A stretch of 64,000 bases of DNA, taken from Lophium mytilinum. Lineage: Eukaryota > Ascomycota > Dothideomycetes > Mytilinidiales > Mytilinidiaceae. Below the pieces are notes generated by a model. It was not told the origin of the DNA, made no database searches, and saw only the letters and a program-made list of their open reading frames with translations. Below are positions 34,613-45,869 of this stretch, in pieces. The translations under genes were made by a program, and so were the position numbers. Location of the stretch: NCBI GenBank assembly GCA_010093605.1, contig MU004190.1, positions 558,001-622,000 on the forward strand, read 5' to 3'. The stretch's first letter is position 1; each line of letters begins with the position of its first letter.

Positions 34613-36291
34613 TTATGAATCCAGGTCGCTCTCGCCCCAACATTCATACAGGTCTTTTAGAATGTAATCCACGTTCCACCCCGTTTGACGCGCCATATTT
34701 GCGAGCAGATCACGCAGCCCAGTACGATGCCTTCGTTCTAAAGAAAGAGATTAGAACAACAATGTATTCTCGCACGTCATATCCCAATAGCACCGGAAAC
34801 ACTCCCAAACCAGAACCAAAAGAGCTAAAAACTCACCTCTCAAAAGCCTCCCACAAAACGCCAACGGCCCAAACGCATTCACGCGCGCCGGCACATCCTC
34901 ATTCGACCTCGCCAGTCCACAAACCTGCAGCGCATACTTCCTCACCCTCTCCTCCCCTCCCCCCCTCTCCAACCCCCGCCCCGGCTCCGCCAAAACCAAC
35001 AAAACCTCCGCCACAGCCGCATACATCCTCGCAGCCACCTGCCACGGCCGCAGCATCCAAAGCACCGGAAACACACCCCCCTCCCCGCCCGCCCCCTCAA
35101 TCGGCTCAAACCCCGCCGGCAAGCCCCTTTTCCACTGCTCGAGCTCGTTTTTCAACCGCTCCCAGCTCGCTGCACGCTCCTCTACCCCATCCGCGCCAGA
35201 GTCCGTGAAATGCAGATTCACGAGCTCGGCCAGCACCCACGTCACCCCGTTCCCCCAATCCTGCTCCATCCCCGTCATGTCCCGCGGCATCCCCCGCCCA
35301 GCGAACATCCGCATATGCAGCGGCCGCCGGCACTCTAAGGCTACGGTGATGTCTTCGCGGAGGTAGTTCCAGAACCCCGCTTGCGCGAGGCCCCAGCCGC
35401 TGAGGTCGATATCCGCGTGCACGGCCAGCGAGAACGCGCCGAAGAGGTGCTGCTGCCGCGTCCTCGTGTCGCCGTTCAGGATCTCGTACGAGCGAAGGAG
35501 GCAGGTGGCGGCGAGGTAGTTGGGCTGGGAGGCGGGGGTGATGGTGGAGAGGGCGGTGATGAGGGAGGAGAGGAAGGAGTCGTGGAGTAGCGCGGCTACG
35601 GGGGTGGGGTTAGGAGAGGAGGGGGGTAAGGTGCGGCTGAGGTGGCTGGCGGCGAAGGCGAGAATGGCGCGGAAGAGGATAGGGGAGGTGAAGGAGGCTG
35701 TGGGGATGGTGTTGGCGAAGTGGTGGTGCGGGTCGAGGAGGTCGTACCAGGGGGCGAGGTGGGTGAGGTAGTGGGTGAAGAGGGAGAGGACGGCGGGGTG
35801 TTGGAGGCTGGAGCGGGGGGAGAGGGTGGCGATTTGGTGGGCCCATGATGTGTCACCTTGGAAGGGGTGGGAGGGAGCTGGGGTTTGAAGTGCGGGTGGG
35901 GAGAGCCATTGGAGAGGTGGAGGGCGGATATGGCGGCATTGACGGTGCTTTTTACTGCAGTTTAGACAGGTGGGAAGACTTTCGTCGCCTAGATACAGTG
36001 TAAGCTGTCAACTTGTAGTCGTTTACTGCTTTCGAAGAACAGGAGAGTGATGGAAAAATTTGATATCCAGATCCAGGCATAAGCGCAAGCTAAAACAAAT
36101 AGCATCGCTTGAGGTTCACTAGAAGACCGTGGAGGTTTCCGAGAGTTGAAAAGACGCCGAATTTCACTAATTCCAAAGAGGATAGTGAGAAATCACAGGG
36201 AGTGGTAGAAAAGTATACATCTCGCCCGAAGCATCAAAACAGATCTTTTCCAAAATGCTCACATTTAATCTTCCGTTCTCTACATGTGATG
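34613..36291 (-). CDS. Zn2Cys6 fungal-type transcription factor (first exon unresolved)
   Basis: Three exons are supported: 36291-36264 (end about 36263), 35988-34837 and 34737-34613. The zinc cluster is split. TCRERKIK is followed by a GTGAGC donor, and the next exon completes a split Cys codon, then DESLPTC, LNC and SKKHRQC. This gives CX6C, X6, CX2C and X6C spacing. The first Cys would need one more upstream exon ending in TG (a candidate donor is at about 36342), so the true start is not found. The regulatory domain follows with APWYDLLDPHHHF, LFRAILAFAASHL, CLLRSYEILNGDTR, HLFGAFSLAVHADI and GFWNYLREDITVAL, typical of the fungal-specific TF domain. The last intron (34836-34738, GTGAGT donor) leads to WNVDYILKDLYECWG. 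It is divergent from the dioxygenase gene at 36751, which may be its target. Confidence 0.8.
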
Positions 36292-36750
36292 CTACAGGCT
36301 CTGTCAATTGAGGTATTGTGCCGCGTCCAAGATCTTACTGACCAGGCTAGGCGATAATATCAGTTAGCTTAGATAGATCTAATACTCTACGGGCTGAATA
36401 TGCCAAGACGCTACCTACAATCAATATTAAGTATCTTGGGCATATGAGAAGTTCCAAACTGGCTCTTAGTTGATGCAAGAAAATGGAGTGTCTTGATGAT
36501 GCTTCATCGAGGGGCTGATGCCGAGCTTTTGAGGATTCCTCGGGAAAGGCGTCCGATCTCGGGAAACGATGGGTTTCCCGAGATGCGGGGGGAGCTAGTC
36601 GACTTCGTTCAAGAGATACTTGATGGGTCAACTAATTCAATCTCCCGAGTAGCTTGGGATGAAAGTAGAGTAGCAAGTAGAAATGTATAACTATGAGCAG
36701 TACGCACGCTCACTTTTCCTCTCTCGCAAAGGGACCCGCTCATCTTCAAC
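36292..36750. other. divergent promoter region
   Basis: Sits between the regulator (minus) and the dioxygenase (plus). It probably also contains the regulator's first exon, which I could not place. An inverted repeat GGGAAACGATGGGTTTCCC lies near 36562-36580. Confidence 0.35.
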
Positions 36751-37837
36751 ATGATTTTATCAAAAGCGTTCCCTCGCACCCTTCACGGCGGCCAGTTCGC
36801 CCACCTAACCACATCCCCTTTTCATTCCCAAAAGAAATCCCTCTCATCCCTCCCCCTCAGCATCAAACCCTCTCCCTCAGAAAACTCCACCGGCCTCCTC
36901 TCCTGGCGAAACCTCCAAACCGCAACCCGCGCCCTCCACCGCGACGGCCTCGTCGTCATCGAAGATGTAATCGACCCCAACACCATCGACCACCTGAACA
37001 CCAAATTGGTCTCCGACGCCCGGACCCTCCAATCCGCCGGCGACGCCAGCCCCTACAACTACAACAAGGGCAACATCCAGCAAGACCCGCCCCTAACCCC
37101 CCAATTCTTCTCCCCCTCCGTCTTCCTCAACCCCCTAGCTCGCCAGGTCATCCACTCCATCCTGGGCCCTCGCTCCAGGCTCTCTTTTATATCGGCTAAT
37201 AGTGCTATGCCGCCTACACCGGACTCACCACCCCAGTCGCAGCCTGTCCACTCCGACGCCGACTTCGCCCACCCCGCGTCTCCATTCGCGCTGGTCGTGA
37301 ATATCCCGCTCATCGATATGACAATCGAGAACGGGAGCACGGAAGTCTGGCTCGGCACGCATAGCGTCTCTTCCGTCGCGGCGCAAGAGGGTGCGCATGG
37401 TGAGCGAGCTAGCGGACGGATCGCGTCGAAGCTATTAGAGGAGCGGAGAGAAGAGCGGCCGCCGAGCCAACCTACTGTCAAGAAAGGGAGTATTGTGCTT
37501 CGAGATCTGAGACTGTGGCATGCGGGGAAGCCGAATCTGAGTCAGGATGTGAGGGTAATGCTGGCGTTGATTCATTTCGCGGCGTGGTATAGGTACGTGT
37601 TTTCGTTCTCTTCGTGTGATGACTTGTAATGGGTTGAGGTTGATGGGGGATAGGAATCCGATGCGTGTGGAGTTTGATGAGGAGCTAAGGGAGGTGCTGG
37701 AGAGTGCTGGGGGGGATTTGCAGGTTCAGGGGGTTTTCATGCCGCGGGCGGAGTTGGAGGAGAGATATCTGAAGAGGGGGTTTGGTAATTCGTATGATTT
37801 TGATCAGCAGGATAGGTTAGAGGAGCTTTTTGAGTAA
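36751..37837 (+). CDS. phytanoyl-CoA dioxygenase (PhyH) family protein
   Basis: Two exons, 36751-37592 and 37654-37837 (61-bp intron, GTACGT...GATAG), encoding 341 residues. The Fe(II)/2-oxoglutarate fold is recognised by the H-x-D pair in QPVHSDADF (H167, D169), the distal His in RLWHAGKPN (H257) and a following Arg in SQDVRVML. NGSTEVWLGTHS is the usual PhyH strand before it. The N-terminus begins MILSKAFPRTLHGG, which could be a weak mitochondrial leader. Fungal members hydroxylate secondary metabolites or lipids; the substrate cannot be read from sequence. It is transcribed divergently from a Zn2Cys6 regulator, an arrangement common in small metabolic clusters, but no synthase-type gene is nearby. 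Confidence 0.87.
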
Positions 37838-38247
37838 AGGGGGCTCAGAGTGTGTGCCGTTGAGGAACATTCTTCTCTGCCGAGTCCCGCTGCTCATGCT
37901 CACCATCTGTAAGTTTTCTGAATACTCAATATGGAAAGATGATCAAATCCCATGACAGGGTGGGTCTCGATGTTCAAACCCGTGTAATGAATCAGTCATG
38001 CCGGGCTCGTGAGAGGTTACGATTTAGGGTAGCCAATTCAGGGTACGTGAATGAAAAGAAATGAAAAGGACGATTCAGTATGCGAAGATATCTGAGAACG
38101 AATGGTGGGACGGTACCATGAAAAGGTTGTATTCAGGTACGGTCGAGCAGACTGATTCCGGTAAGAACGAATTGCACTTAGTGGATGAATCAAGATGAAA
38201 AGAGAGTGAAGTGCATGACTGACATTCCCTCACGATACATGTTTGGA
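37838..38247. other. intergenic region between convergent genes
   Basis: About 410 bp between two converging 3' ends. No feature recognised. Confidence 0.35.
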
Positions 38248-39194
38248 TTAGATGGCTATAAGATTCCTAGCATCCAGTGTTGCAGACCGTTGCCCGAGAA
38301 GAAAACACACGAACGCGATAATGAAAACAAAGAAAGGTTTCACACCATTCGAGTTGACCGCCACCACTCGCGGCATAGTCGGTGCGGCCGGCCCTACCAT
38401 CTTCGTTATCGGCTTGACCTTCTCTTTCTGCGCAGTCACCAAGCCGCGCTGCATGCCCGGTAGCCCGTCCATGCTGAGCTGGTTCTTGTAGGCCCAGTAG
38501 CTGATATAGTCAGTAAGAACATTACCATTATGCTCGCAAAGGGGGACGAGTGTCTTTCAGATACAGTCTCCCAGCACTCACTTTTCAATCCCATTCTTCT
38601 TATCCCCAGCCTCTTCGGCCGCGACTCGCTTCTCGAAGAAGTCGTTCAGTGTCGGCCGAAATTCTCTGAAGTCGTATTTGGGCATTGAGAAACCGCAGGA
38701 CGTGCCGACTTGGTGAATATCGACTCGGATGATAGATCGAGTGCCCGGAATGGTCTTCACGGAGTGGGTGGCGACGAAGGAGTTAAAGTCGGGGGTGCAG
38801 TATTCTAGGACAGTTCCTGGACACACGTATTAGTTATTGCAACCACGTTCAGAACTTTCCACCTCGCAGACGTTTCTTTGAAGCGAAGATAGAGAGTACA
38901 CGCACCTTTCCCCCAAAGCCTCACAATCTTGGGTGGTCCATCGAATGCATTGAACATTACGGTAATGCGCCCATTTCCCGGCTCGTGAAGATGGCTGGTA
39001 GTTTCAATGCCCGAGCCCGTGAGGTCAATATACCAGAATGTCTTTTCATCTACGATACCGAAGTAACTTCCTCCTTTTGGCGAGACATTGATATGGCCGG
39101 ATGCGGACAGCGGGGCCGAGGCTATCCAGAAGACCTTCTGCTCGAGCAGCCAGACGCGTGTGGTCTCTGGGATAGTCTCAAAAAAGGCACCCAT
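38248..39194 (-). CDS. pyridoxamine 5'-phosphate oxidase-fold (FMN-binding split barrel) protein
   Basis: Three exons: 39194-38906, 38816-38582 and 38500-38248, encoding 258 residues. All junctions are in phase (RLWGKG|TVLEYC and NGIEN|YWAYKN). The start MGAFFETIPE is the first real ATG. The split-barrel region includes VFWIASAPLSASGHINVSPKG, FWYIDLTGSGIETTSHL, GRITVMFNAFDGPPKIVRLWG and RSIIRVDIHQVGTSCGFSMP. The order matches the fungal YLR456W-like branch, whose members bind FMN; their reaction is not established. A hydrophobic segment at the extreme C-terminus (FFVFIIAFVCFLLG) looks like a tail anchor, an unusual addition for this fold. Confidence 0.85.
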
Positions 39195-39808
39195 TATTGA
39201 CAAGATGTGATGTTGAATCTGAAAGAAAGAGAAAGATGGGTAGAGTAGTATGAGATGAGGCTTATGTAAGGATGGATCTAGGGTGCCCCGAAATCGGCGC
39301 TCACATTGATCTTACCACTGGCTGCTTCCGAAGTCGCTGGATCGTCAGTAGTGTTATGAGTGAACTTAGTGGAACTTCTTTTGTGATATATGAATGGGAT
39401 TCGGAGATGCGACAGTTTGGAGTGAGTCGTCGTCGGCCGCGGATCTGTTATGTAATAGTAGCGCGAGGCAGTGTAGTCAGATCTTTCCAGTTTTGTCGAT
39501 CATCACTATTCTGATCAGTCCAATCTGGGTTGAGCAGAAAGCGTATTCGCTGGTTTCTACACGCGCGATGGTGTTCGGAGTAAGTTGGCCAGGCAGTGTG
39601 AGTGATGTTGAGTTCTAGCGCTAGTTTCAAACCGGACTAGCCTAATATTCTACGAGTCTCAAAGCCGACCTCCAGCTCCTAGCTTTCACTTCTCATAACA
39701 CCCTCTACCGACGATACAATATACACTCACAACGAAACAACTCCTTCAGCAATACACAAACGTTCCTCTCCCCACTTCTAACAATACACAAATTTCACCA
39801 GCTTCATC
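39195..39808. other. divergent intergenic region
   Basis: Upstream region shared by the FMN-barrel gene (minus) and the cap methyltransferase gene (plus). Only short unsupported frames occur. Confidence 0.35.
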
Positions 39809-41101
39809 ATGGACAAGAGGAAACGGTCTCCCTCACGCTCACCCTCTCGCTCACCTCCGCGACAACGAAAGAGGCCCGGAGCGGCTTCACGTCTCACCCA
39901 AGCGGATCGCGAAGCTGCTAAACAACGGCAAATTGCACGGGAACAGGAACAAGAAAAGGCAGCCTTGGAAGCAAACAAATCTCGAGGCGTACACGATGTC
40001 GTCAAGCAACATTACAACTTGGTCCCCGAGCGAGGCCGCGACTGGCGAAACACGGCCAGCAAGATCACAGGTCTTCGCAGCTACAACAATTGGGTGAAGT
40101 CATGCACCATTCAGAAGTTCATCGGCCCGGAGCGTGGCCTCAATGTGCTGGATATTGGCTGTGGGAAGGGTGGAGATCTGGGGAAATGGTCTTCGTCGAG
40201 GAAGGTGGCCCTCTACGTTGGATGTGATCCGGCCGATGTCTCCATCACACAGGCACAGGAGCGTTACGACAAGATGAAGCGGAAGCCTTTTCGTGCCGAG
40301 TTCTATGCCAAAGACTGCTTTGGGGAGACACTCGCCGATATCGAGATCATCAGGAATGTTGGCTTTGAGACAAATGCTGGACCGGGCGGCAATGCGACGG
40401 CTCAGCGATGGGGTCGGGGAGGCTTCGACATCGTTTCTATGATGTTCTGCATGCACTATGCTTTCGAGAGCGAGGAGAAGGCGAGAGGCATGCTGCGCAA
40501 CGTAGCTGGAGCGCTGAAGAAGGGCGGCCGCTTCCTCGGAACCATTCCCAACTCCGACGTACTGTCAGCAAAGGTCACAGAGCATCATAAGGGTGCGCCG
40601 AACGAAGAACAAGCGAACGGGTCGCCGAATTTCGATTCCGACGATGATTGGGACCCCGAGAAGATCATCGATGCACCAGCGCCGAAGGAGAGCAAAGAGG
40701 AAAAGGAAGAAGGACAGGAAGACGGGGAATTGGAAGACGAGGGCTTCGAGTGGGGCAACAGCATCTATAGGGTCAAGTTTCCCGGCAAGACACCCACAGA
40801 CGGTGTCTTCAGACCCCCATTTGGCTGGAAGTACTTTTATTTCCTGGAGGAGGCAGTTGAGGAGGTGCCAGAGTACGTTGTGCCTTGGGAAGCTTTCCGA
40901 GCACTCGCAGAAGAGTACAATCTCGAATTGCAATACCGTGCCGCTTTCAAGGACGTTTGGGAGCAGGAACGAAATGATCCAGAGCTGGGCCCCCTCAGTG
41001 AGCGGATGAATGTTCGTGATCGGACCGGAAGGATGATGGTGAGGGAAGAGGAACTCGATGCAGCGAGTTTCTATCACACTTTCTGCTTCTACAAAGTCTA
41101 G
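39809..41101 (+). CDS. ABD1: mRNA cap guanine-N7 methyltransferase
   Basis: Single exon, 430 residues. Transfers a methyl group from S-adenosylmethionine to N7 of the 5' cap guanosine in the nucleus. The N-terminus is Arg/Ser/Pro-rich (KRKRSPSRSPSRSPP). The catalytic domain starts at VHDVVKQHYN. It has the SAM-binding motif VLDIGCGKGGDL (residues 113-124), KFIGPERGLNVL before it, FDIVSMMFCMHYAFESE as the cap-recognition block, and GGRFLGTIPNSDVL. An acidic insert near residues 270-310, rich in Glu and Asp, precedes IYRVKFPGKTPTDGVFRPPFG, a well-conserved block. The C-terminus FYHTFCFYKV matches family endings. Length and motif order fit the fungal Abd1 family closely. Confidence 0.94.
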   Translation: MDKRKRSPSRSPSRSPPRQRKRPGAASRLTQADREAAKQRQIAREQEQEKAALEANKSRGVHDVVKQHYNLVPERGRDWRNTASKITGLRSYNNWVKSCTIQKFIGPERGLNVLDIGCGKGGDLGKWSSSRKVALYVGCDPADVSITQAQERYDKMKRKPFRAEFYAKDCFGETLADIEIIRNVGFETNAGPGGNATAQRWGRGGFDIVSMMFCMHYAFESEEKARGMLRNVAGALKKGGRFLGTIPNSDVLSAKVTEHHKGAPNEEQANGSPNFDSDDDWDPEKIIDAPAPKESKEEKEEGQEDGELEDEGFEWGNSIYRVKFPGKTPTDGVFRPPFGWKYFYFLEEAVEEVPEYVVPWEAFRALAEEYNLELQYRAAFKDVWEQERNDPELGPLSERMNVRDRTGRMMVREEELDAASFYHTFCFYKV

Positions 41102-41747
41102 CGAGCAGATGCCCAAACTTACGGCATCAGTTTTTGGTTTTGCATTTGAAGGAGTCGATAGAAGCCTGGAAAGGCGCGTGAATGAGCATTTAAGATACCC
41201 GGTGTCCCGGCTGCAACCAAACAGTATCAATATAGAACTAGATATGGCGTCTCATGGTTTGCGACTCGCATGTGGACGCTCCTGAACCTTGCAGCCCTAT
41301 TTTGCTTGTGATGCTCCGATTCGGGGACCACTTCGCCGACAATTCCCCAAGACAGATTGTGGGGCTGCTCATATGAACCAGAGTCCAGAATGCTTGATAT
41401 TGTAAATAGAATATAATTTTGTATTGAGGATGTTAGTCGGCTCCTAATTGAAGAGACGAAGAGCGCTCTACGGAACATTATTCCGAAAGTCTAGCTGCAG
41501 CTCGTTTTTTCATTGTTCTCGGTCGTCATCCCGACTCAGCGACAAGCCTCGGTAACGTCACCCGGCTTTCACCAACCTCGCTCGCTGTCACGAGCCTCCG
41601 CGCCCGATACAACTACCACCGCACCATTCCTCTCCACAGCACGAAGTCTACATCGCGACGCAACTCCAGCCCTTTCTTCCACCTCGATCCAACCCCAGGA
41701 CTGACTACACCTCCGAGTTTTGACGCCGATAACCCAACACCCTCATC
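41102..41747. other. intergenic region
   Basis: Spacer between ABD1 and PEX11, both on the plus strand. The last 200 bases are C-rich and look like the PEX11 promoter and leader. No gene was seen. Confidence 0.35.
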
Positions 41748-42733
41748 ATGGTCGCCGACGCCCTCATCTACCACCCGACGGTGTCGCATTACCTCAGATA
41801 TGTCGCAACAGTTGGTACGTCCACCTCTCGAACTCCCCAAACATACCCTCCAACCTCTGCAATGCCTCGCCCTCCCCTAACCCCCTCCCCCATTTGCGCC
41901 TCTCCCTCTCCCCCACCCCACTCCCCCCAAACACCCAGCTGACCTCCCCCAGTCGGCCGCGACAAGCTCCTCCGCACCCTCCAATACTTCTCCCGCTTCC
42001 TCGCGTGGTACCTCTACCGCACAAACCACCCGAAATCCTCGATCCAGCCATGGGAAACGCTCAAGAAGCAATTCGGCACCACGCGCAAGCTGATGCGCGT
42101 CGGCAAGTTCGTCGAGCACTTCCGCGCCGCGGCCGTGGCGGCGGATGCGAAGAACATGGATCCCGTGCTGCGGTACTGCGCCGTCGGGCGGCAGCTGGGA
42201 TATGCGGGGTATCTGACGCTGGATAATTTGACGATTGTGAGTTGTTGGCCAGGGTTGCGGATGAGGGGATATGGGTGTGTCTTGAGAAGTAAACGGGATG
42301 GGGGCTAATGGTTGATAGTTGGATGCGACTGCGATCCGGAAGTTCGACGCTGCGAAGAAACTCGGGCGTGAAGCCTACCGGTTTTGGTTCACGGGGCTCT
42401 CGTTCAGTATCGCGTCGGGGCTGTATTCGCTGTACAGCTTGCGTCAGCGTGCGGCGAGGTTGTCGGATAGTAAGGAGGGGGAGGAAGTGGTGGAGAGCAA
42501 GAAGCTTGCAAAGTGCGTATATTTCGAGGTTTTGGGATTGTCTATGAACAGGTGCTGACAGTGGCTATAGGGAGTCTGCTGCTATACGGAAACAGCTCAT
42601 CTCCGACTGCTGCGATATCTGCGCACCTGCGACGGCGCTGGGCTTCGCTAATCTGGACGAGGGGGTGATTGGTCTTGCTGGAACGACGAGCTCGCTGATT
42701 GGCGTGTATTCGGCATGGAAGAAGACGGCGTAG
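41748..42733 (+). CDS. PEX11: peroxisomal membrane protein PEX11
   Basis: Four exons: 41748-41814, 41953-42236, 42319-42512 and 42571-42733, encoding 235 residues, the usual size. The N-terminal amphipathic region VGRDKLLRTLQYFSRFLAWYL is the membrane-remodelling helix. QFGTTRKLMRVGKFVEHFRAA, YAGYLTLDNLTILDAT and AYRFWFTGLSF are family-typical blocks, and GVIGLAGTTSSLIGVYSAWKK is the C-terminal membrane segment. The protein elongates and divides peroxisomes. All introns are short GT...AG. The first donor follows VATVG and the first acceptor is at 41952. Confidence 0.94.
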
Positions 42734-44828
42734 AGAAAGGTGTTGACCGTCAGTATTATTCAAACTTAGTAGGGAATGGAGAGAACAGTCAGTGGACCGC
42801 GGATATGGAGAGCTGGGCTGTTAGGTATATAGGGGATGTTGGGTTACTAGCGAGGTATTTGCTCTAGAGCTAGACGATCGAGGTTTGGTCCTTCGGTTGT
42901 TTAGGATGGTTTGTTTAGTGTATCAGTATGGGGAAGCCGGAATCAGTTCATATAGATTCGAGTTGCGAAATAAGAGGTTTACATTAAGTTTTGAGGTTAT
43001 GCAGCATGTGACGAAGGGTTCCTGAGTGACTGAAGAATCTGGAATGTTGATCTGGAAATGAAGCGTACGTTCTGGACTACTGTCGAAACGTTCCGGCCTT
43101 CTACAATTTGTCGAAGTTCTTCTCGGAGCCAGAAGTGGCGGTCAAAAGGATCCAAATATGGATCCAATATCACACCTCTATCAAAACGGTTCAACTTAAA
43201 TTCTAAATTTCGCGCCTATTGACTTGAATATTGCGAACATCTAGAATCATCATAGTGCCTCTATACTTGTAAATCTCTTCCAAGTTACTTGGGTCGATAT
43301 ATAGATGTCACGTGATGCCAAGCCCCGGCCTCTTTCTCGCCTGTGGCCAGGTTCACCCTTCATCCTTCTTCTCTCCATCCTCCGCTCTCGTACACAAGTG
43401 CCCCATCCTCAGTCATCAAACCGCTGGCTATTCCATGCTGTGCTGCGAGGCTCAGCTAGTCCTCAACCCCCTTGATACCTCAAGACTGCAGCTGAAGATG
43501 TGTCTCTAATGAATCTCCAATAATCATGCCTGAAGAAGGCTTGAAACATCTACAACGGTCTCGTCCCTGTATTTGGGTACGTCAGAATATGTGCGGTTCC
43601 TAGACTTCTACGGCACAGCAACGGAGGAGGAGTAGGTAGAGCTGGGTCAAGACCAATTATGACCAGATCACCACGTTTCCTGTCAGAGTGCTCTCTTTCG
43701 CTACAAAGCGTTCTGAAATCATGCCTAGCATAACTCGACCAAGCGCACAATGTATTTCTTAGTAGCATCACGCGAATGAACTGCTTATACATGTCATTAG
43801 ACGCTCCGTGCAAAATGGTGTCTATAGACATCGAGAATTGTGTAGGCCCAGAGCTCTTGGTGAAAGATGAGTTAGGGGAATTTCTTGCGGAGATCAGATC
43901 CCTACATCTGTGCCTGGACCATGATGACAAGAGGGCCGAGTCTCCAAAGATGTATGTTCACGTTTGAGGTTCCGTCTTACATCTGCTGATCATTCACAGT
44001 GCAAACCAGCCCAATCCTCTCAATTACCAATTCCTGTATGGCATGATCCAATTCGAGGACATTGTGTTATACAGTAAGGCCTCTGCGCGAGGGATGAGTT
44101 TCTCCTTTGATTTCTCCTTTATAGGGCAATAAATCCCTACAAGGAACGTTTCCAACGGACATGGATGCCACCTTTCCCGTCCTCCAATGTAGGCAAGTTG
44201 AAGACATTGATATACGCATCTACGTTGATTCTTGGAGTACGGGATACGAAGATAAACTTTAAGCCCCTCGAATGTTCGTGGGTGATGCCGGTTTCTCGTT
44301 GTCGAGGCCTTCGTCAATCCCGTCGTGTGTTGGAAGACATGAAAGACTGGCGTGGTGCGCTAGGGATACTGCACAGAGACTACGATCTTTTCATGCATAA
44401 CTCGCCGTAGGCTGGTGGTCTCGATGCGGGCTGTCAAAATGTAGGTATAAGATGTCCTCCATCTTTAGGTGGAGGACGCGGCTTCGGGCGAGGGCCAGCG
44501 AGATGGAAGCCTGTCACGTGGATGACTTGAATGTTATCGTTTCAATCCGTCACTTCATCTATCTATACCTAGGCTGCATGTTAAGGATTCTCAAGCAGAA
44601 AGGCGTGGTCGGCTTTATGTAGGCGTTGTGCGGTTATGCGAGCTCGCACCTGCCTGGTCGACTAGGTGACGACGCATCAACCTCCTCACTTCTTCCCTTC
44701 CGTCGCCCTCTCGTCACTTCCACCACCTTCCCAACTCCCTTCCTCTACATTCATCTCGCGCATCGCTCCCGCCTTGATCCTTCACCGCGCGCCCCTCTCT
44801 CCATTGTGCCTTCACCTCCAACGGCGTC
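42734..44828. other. gene-poor region with traces of a decayed gene
   Basis: Two kilobases without a convincing intact gene. Two plus-strand stretches, 43776-43967 and about 44168-44262, encode peptides such as GPELLVKDELGEFLAEIRSLHL and ECQVEDIDIRIYV-like text (VEDIDIRIYVDSWSTGYED) that resemble fungal F-box/LRR-type hypothetical proteins. They are interrupted by stops and frame changes. On the minus strand, 42997-43194 gives FDRHFWLREELRQIVEGRN. These may be relics of one or two genes. TCACGTGA lies at 43308-43315. Confidence 0.3.
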
Positions 44829-45824
44829 ATGGTCAATCACCCTCCCGGGCTAGCCTACGCCCGTGCTCACGGCCTCCCCCTTCCACCAGTTCCCGGCATG
44901 TCGAAGTACGAGCTCATTCACGGCGAGCCTGACCCTCGCCCTGCTCGCAACCTCACTTCCTATATCTCGCGCACGCCGCCTAGCCCAGGCTTTGAACTTA
45001 AGATTGCTCAGAAGCAGAAGAAAGATGGTAGCGACGACGACGAGCTCCCGTGAGTATCGATCCTGCCTAATGAATGGAGAGAGGTGGCTAACGCGTATCG
45101 CAGTGACTGGCGCAATATCCTAGGCGCTGTTCGAGGCAGTGAGTGCGACGGGGAACAGAATAGTGACGACTCGCTTCGCAACTTGTTCCATAGCGATGGG
45201 AGCGATAGCAAGGTTTCCAGCTCTCCGCCCAGACTGGATGCGCCGCGGGACGACTGTGTGTCGGACAGCTTTGACGGCCCTTACTATGAGTCCGTTGGAG
45301 AGCAGATGGCGGTCAAACATGACAGCGAGGATCCGACTTCCGAGCTCAAAGGACTGGAGGCGTATGTCGCCAGTAGCGAGAACAAGACTACCGAGTATGA
45401 TGAGGATCAATTGCACGCTGCCGGTAAGCACACTGTCCAGGGCTGATACGACGACTGGATGGTTTAACTAGACGAACACGCAATAGAAATCCAGCAGCTT
45501 AAAGAGAAGGTTAAGATGTTGGAGAAGGAGAACGAGCAACTAAAAGCAAAGAACGAGTTTCTCGGAAAACAGTACCAGCGTCTTTGCGAGAACAACACCA
45601 TGTACCAATTCAGCGCCAACCCGTCTGGGAAGCGAGAAGACGTCAAACTCCGCCACTCGTCGCTTCGAGAGTATCGCCAGGACAGCCTTGTCAAGTCTCC
45701 CATGCATGACGCCCTACCAGAACGCCCGGCTTCCGCTGATCGGAAGCGCAAACCTAAGTCGCCTGTCACGGTCGAAGTCGAGACGCCTGCCAAACGCACC
45801 CCGAAGAAATTACGCAAGCTATGA
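44829..45824 (+). CDS. coiled-coil protein of unknown function
   Basis: Three exons: 44829-45049, 45104-45423 and 45472-45824, encoding 297 residues. Each intron is about 50 bp with a CTAAC-like branch. The N-terminus (GLAYARAHGLPLPPVPGMSKYEL) is Pro-rich and may be a conserved motif. The middle is acidic and Ser-rich. The third exon opens with a clear heptad coiled coil (IEIQQLKEKVKMLEKENEQL onward, about residues 185-215). The C-terminus is very basic (KRKPKSP, KRTPKKLRKL) and suits a nuclear or chromatin-associated protein. Spindle or chromatin roles would fit this layout, but I do not recognise the family. Confidence 0.78.
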
Positions 45825-45869
45825 GAACACAGCGGTCGGGTGTAGTTGGCTACACATGGTCTTTGTCAT

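Noticed and set aside
35596-35856. Pro/Ser/Thr-rich minus-strand frame inside the regulator gene
   Set aside because: Shadow of the regulator's reading frame, which carries the conserved TF-domain blocks.
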